A DNA stretch of 15,583 nucleotides, from contig JAJXSQ010000011.1 of assembly GCA_021784495.1 (NCBI GenBank), positions 1-15,583 on the forward strand, in the 5' to 3' direction. Positions 14,127 to 15,583 of this stretch are shown here, piece by piece; the first letter of the stretch is position 1; every line of letters starts with the position of its first letter. The DNA comes from Myxococcales bacterium (GTDB lineage Bacteria; Myxococcota; Myxococcia; Myxococcales; Anaeromyxobacteraceae). The notes below the pieces were generated by a model. It did no database searches, had not been told where the DNA came from, and saw nothing but the letters and a program-made list of their open reading frames with translations. The position numbers and the translations under genes were made by a program.

Positions 14127-15583
14127 GTGAGCCCCCCCGACTTCACCGCGCTCGGCGCCCACCCGGCGCTCGCCCGGGCGCTCGCCGACCGCGGCTACGC
14201 CGAGCCGACGCCGGTCCAGGCGGCGGTGCTCGACCCGGCGCTCGGCGCCAGGGACCTCCTCGTCTCCTCCCGGACCGGCTCGGGGAAGACCGTCGCCTTC
14301 GGCCTGGTCCTGGCGCGGACGCTGCTCGGCGAGGCGCTCGCCTTCGGCGCCGCCGGCCCGCCGCGCGGGCTGGTGATCGCCCCGACCCGCGAGCTGGCGC
14401 TCCAGGTGCAGCGCGAGCTCGGCTGGCTCCTCGCGCCGGCCGGCGCGACGGTCGTCGCCTGCGTCGGCGGGCTCGACCCGCGGCGCGAGGCGCGGGCGCT
14501 GGCGGCCGGCGTCCACCTGGTGGTCGGCACCCCGGGGCGCCTCGTCGATCACCTCGAGCGGCGCGCGCTCGATCTCTCGGCCCTCGAGGCGCTGGTCCTC
14601 GACGAGGCGGACGAGATGCTCGACATGGGCTTCCGCGAGGAGCTGGAGGCGATCCTGGGCGCCGCCCCGGCGGCGCGCCGGACCATCCTCTTCTCCGCGA
14701 CGCTGCCGCGCCCCATCGTCGAGCTGGCGCGCCGCTGGACCCGCGAGGCCGCCCGGATCGCCGCCACCCCGCCCGCCACGGCCCACGCCGACATCGCCAC
14801 CCGCGCCCACGTCGTCGCCGGGCGGGAGCGCGAGCACGCGGTGGTGAACGTCCTGCGCGCCCTCGAGCCGCGCAGCGCGCTCGTCTTCCGCGATCGGCGC
14901 GAGGCGGTGGCCCACACCGCCGCCGGCCTCTCCGAGCGCGGCTTCTCGGTGGTCGCCATCTCCGGCGAGCTGACCCAGCCGGAGCGGATCCGGGCGCTCG
15001 GGGCGCTGCGCGACGGGCGCGCGCGGGTCCTGGTCGCGACCGACGTCGCGGCGCGCGGGCTGGATCTGCCGGGGATCGAGCTGGTCCTCCACGCCGACCT
15101 GCCCCGCGACGCCGAGGCGCTCCAGCACCGGAGCGGCCGGACCGGGCGCGCCGGTCGCAAGGGGCTGGCGGTCCTCCTGGCCACGCCAGCGGAGCGCTTC
15201 CGGCTCGAGCGGATGCTCCGCGAGGCCGGGATCGCCGCCGCCTGGGAGCCGGTCCCGACCGCCGAGGCGATCCGGGCCGCCGACGAGGTGCGGCTGTTCG
15301 CCGAGCTCGACGGCGCCGTCGACGCCGACGGGGAGGAGGAGCGCGCCGCGGCGCGGCGCCTCCTCGACGGGCGGGAGCCGCTCCGGATCGCCCTGGCGCT
15401 GCTCCGGATCGCGCGCGCCGCCCACCCCGCCGCCGAGGAGCTCCCCGAGACCGCGGCGGCGGCCCGCACCGCGCCGGTCCCCCGGGGTCCGCGCGCGCCG
15501 CGCCCCGGCCCCCCGGGCCGGACCGCCTGGTTCCGGATCACGATCGGCCGCGATCGGCAGGCCGATCCGCGCTGGCTCCTCCC
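14127..15583 (+). CDS. DEAD-box ATP-dependent RNA helicase with DbpA-type RNA-binding domain (3' truncated by window)
   Basis: 485 codons are visible and the frame is open to the window end. The helicase core motifs are in order: FTALGAHP and Q31 (Q motif), SRTGSGKT (48-55, Walker A), APTRELALQ (motif Ia), VGTPGRLVDHL (Ib), LDEADEMLDMGF (DEAD at 159-162), SAT (190-192), VATDVAARGLDLPG (V) and HRSGRTGRAG (334-343, VI, with Ser where Ile is usual). After an Ala/Arg-rich linker (about 440-465), AWFRITIGRDRQADPRWLL starts a DbpA-type RNA-binding domain, so only about 50-60 residues should be missing. The role is RNA unwinding in ribosome assembly or cold adaptation. The GTG at 14127 fits the start of the Q-motif region. 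The gene is divergent from the porin gene. Confidence 0.92.
   Translation, partial: MSPPDFTALGAHPALARALADRGYAEPTPVQAAVLDPALGARDLLVSSRTGSGKTVAFGLVLARTLLGEALAFGAAGPPRGLVIAPTRELALQVQRELGWLLAPAGATVVACVGGLDPRREARALAAGVHLVVGTPGRLVDHLERRALDLSALEALVLDEADEMLDMGFREELEAILGAAPAARRTILFSATLPRPIVELARRWTREAARIAATPPATAHADIATRAHVVAGREREHAVVNVLRALEPRSALVFRDRREAVAHTAAGLSERGFSVVAISGELTQPERIRALGALRDGRARVLVATDVAARGLDLPGIELVLHADLPRDAEALQHRSGRTGRAGRKGLAVLLATPAERFRLERMLREAGIAAAWEPVPTAEAIRAADEVRLFAELDGAVDADGEEERAAARRLLDGREPLRIALALLRIARAAHPAAEELPETAAAARTAPVPRGPRAPRPGPPGRTAWFRITIGRDRQADPRWLL

Noticed and set aside
14028..15425. Minus-strand open frame opposite the DEAD-box helicase
   Set aside because: Shadow frame. The plus-strand frame from 14127 carries all the helicase motifs in order.

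Overview
The window is very GC-rich (about 70% or more by eye) with strong third-position G/C bias, so nearly every frame is open. Most long reading frames are therefore shadows. Gene content and codon use suggest a Myxococcota-type bacterium (former Deltaproteobacteria), possibly Anaeromyxobacter-like: several multidomain histidine kinases, a PilZ fusion, rubrerythrin, an OmpP1/FadL porin and a DbpA-type DEAD-box helicase. No RNA gene, CRISPR array or complete mobile element was seen.

Left part (1-5000). The left edge holds the decayed C-terminal end of a tyrosine recombinase in locally AT-richer DNA. Next, all on the minus strand, are a membrane-anchored retropepsin-like aspartic protease with an N-terminal zinc ribbon, a large cytoplasmic molybdopterin oxidoreductase, and a TetR-family regulator. 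The tetR stop and the oxidoreductase start overlap as ATGA, so the two form one operon. A near-perfect 24-bp palindrome directly upstream of tetR is the likely operator.

Middle (5000-12150), plus strand. A SRAP (YedK/HMCES-like) DNA-protein crosslinking protein is followed by a DUF6125-type cysteine-rich protein. A tight three-gene cluster then follows: a receiver-histidine kinase protein, a PilZ-methyltransferase fusion, and a six-TM histidine kinase-receiver-histidine kinase hybrid. The methyltransferase half looks like the family of PhcB, which makes the 3-hydroxy fatty acid methyl ester quorum signal of Ralstonia. The two kinase proteins have the architectures expected of PhcR/PhcQ and PhcS(-PhcR). 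This is the most interesting content: a candidate Phc-like signalling module with a PilZ domain fused to the signal synthase.

Right part (12150-15583). Rubrerythrin and an OmpP1/FadL-type porin lie on the minus strand. A DEAD-box RNA helicase runs divergently on the plus strand and leaves the window within its C-terminal RNA-binding domain.

Across the window, at least four genes have a -10-like hexamer ending exactly 6 nt before the start codon and no properly spaced Shine-Dalgarno. This suggests leaderless transcripts. Other genes (DUF6125, PilZ-methyltransferase, FadL) have clear Shine-Dalgarno sites.
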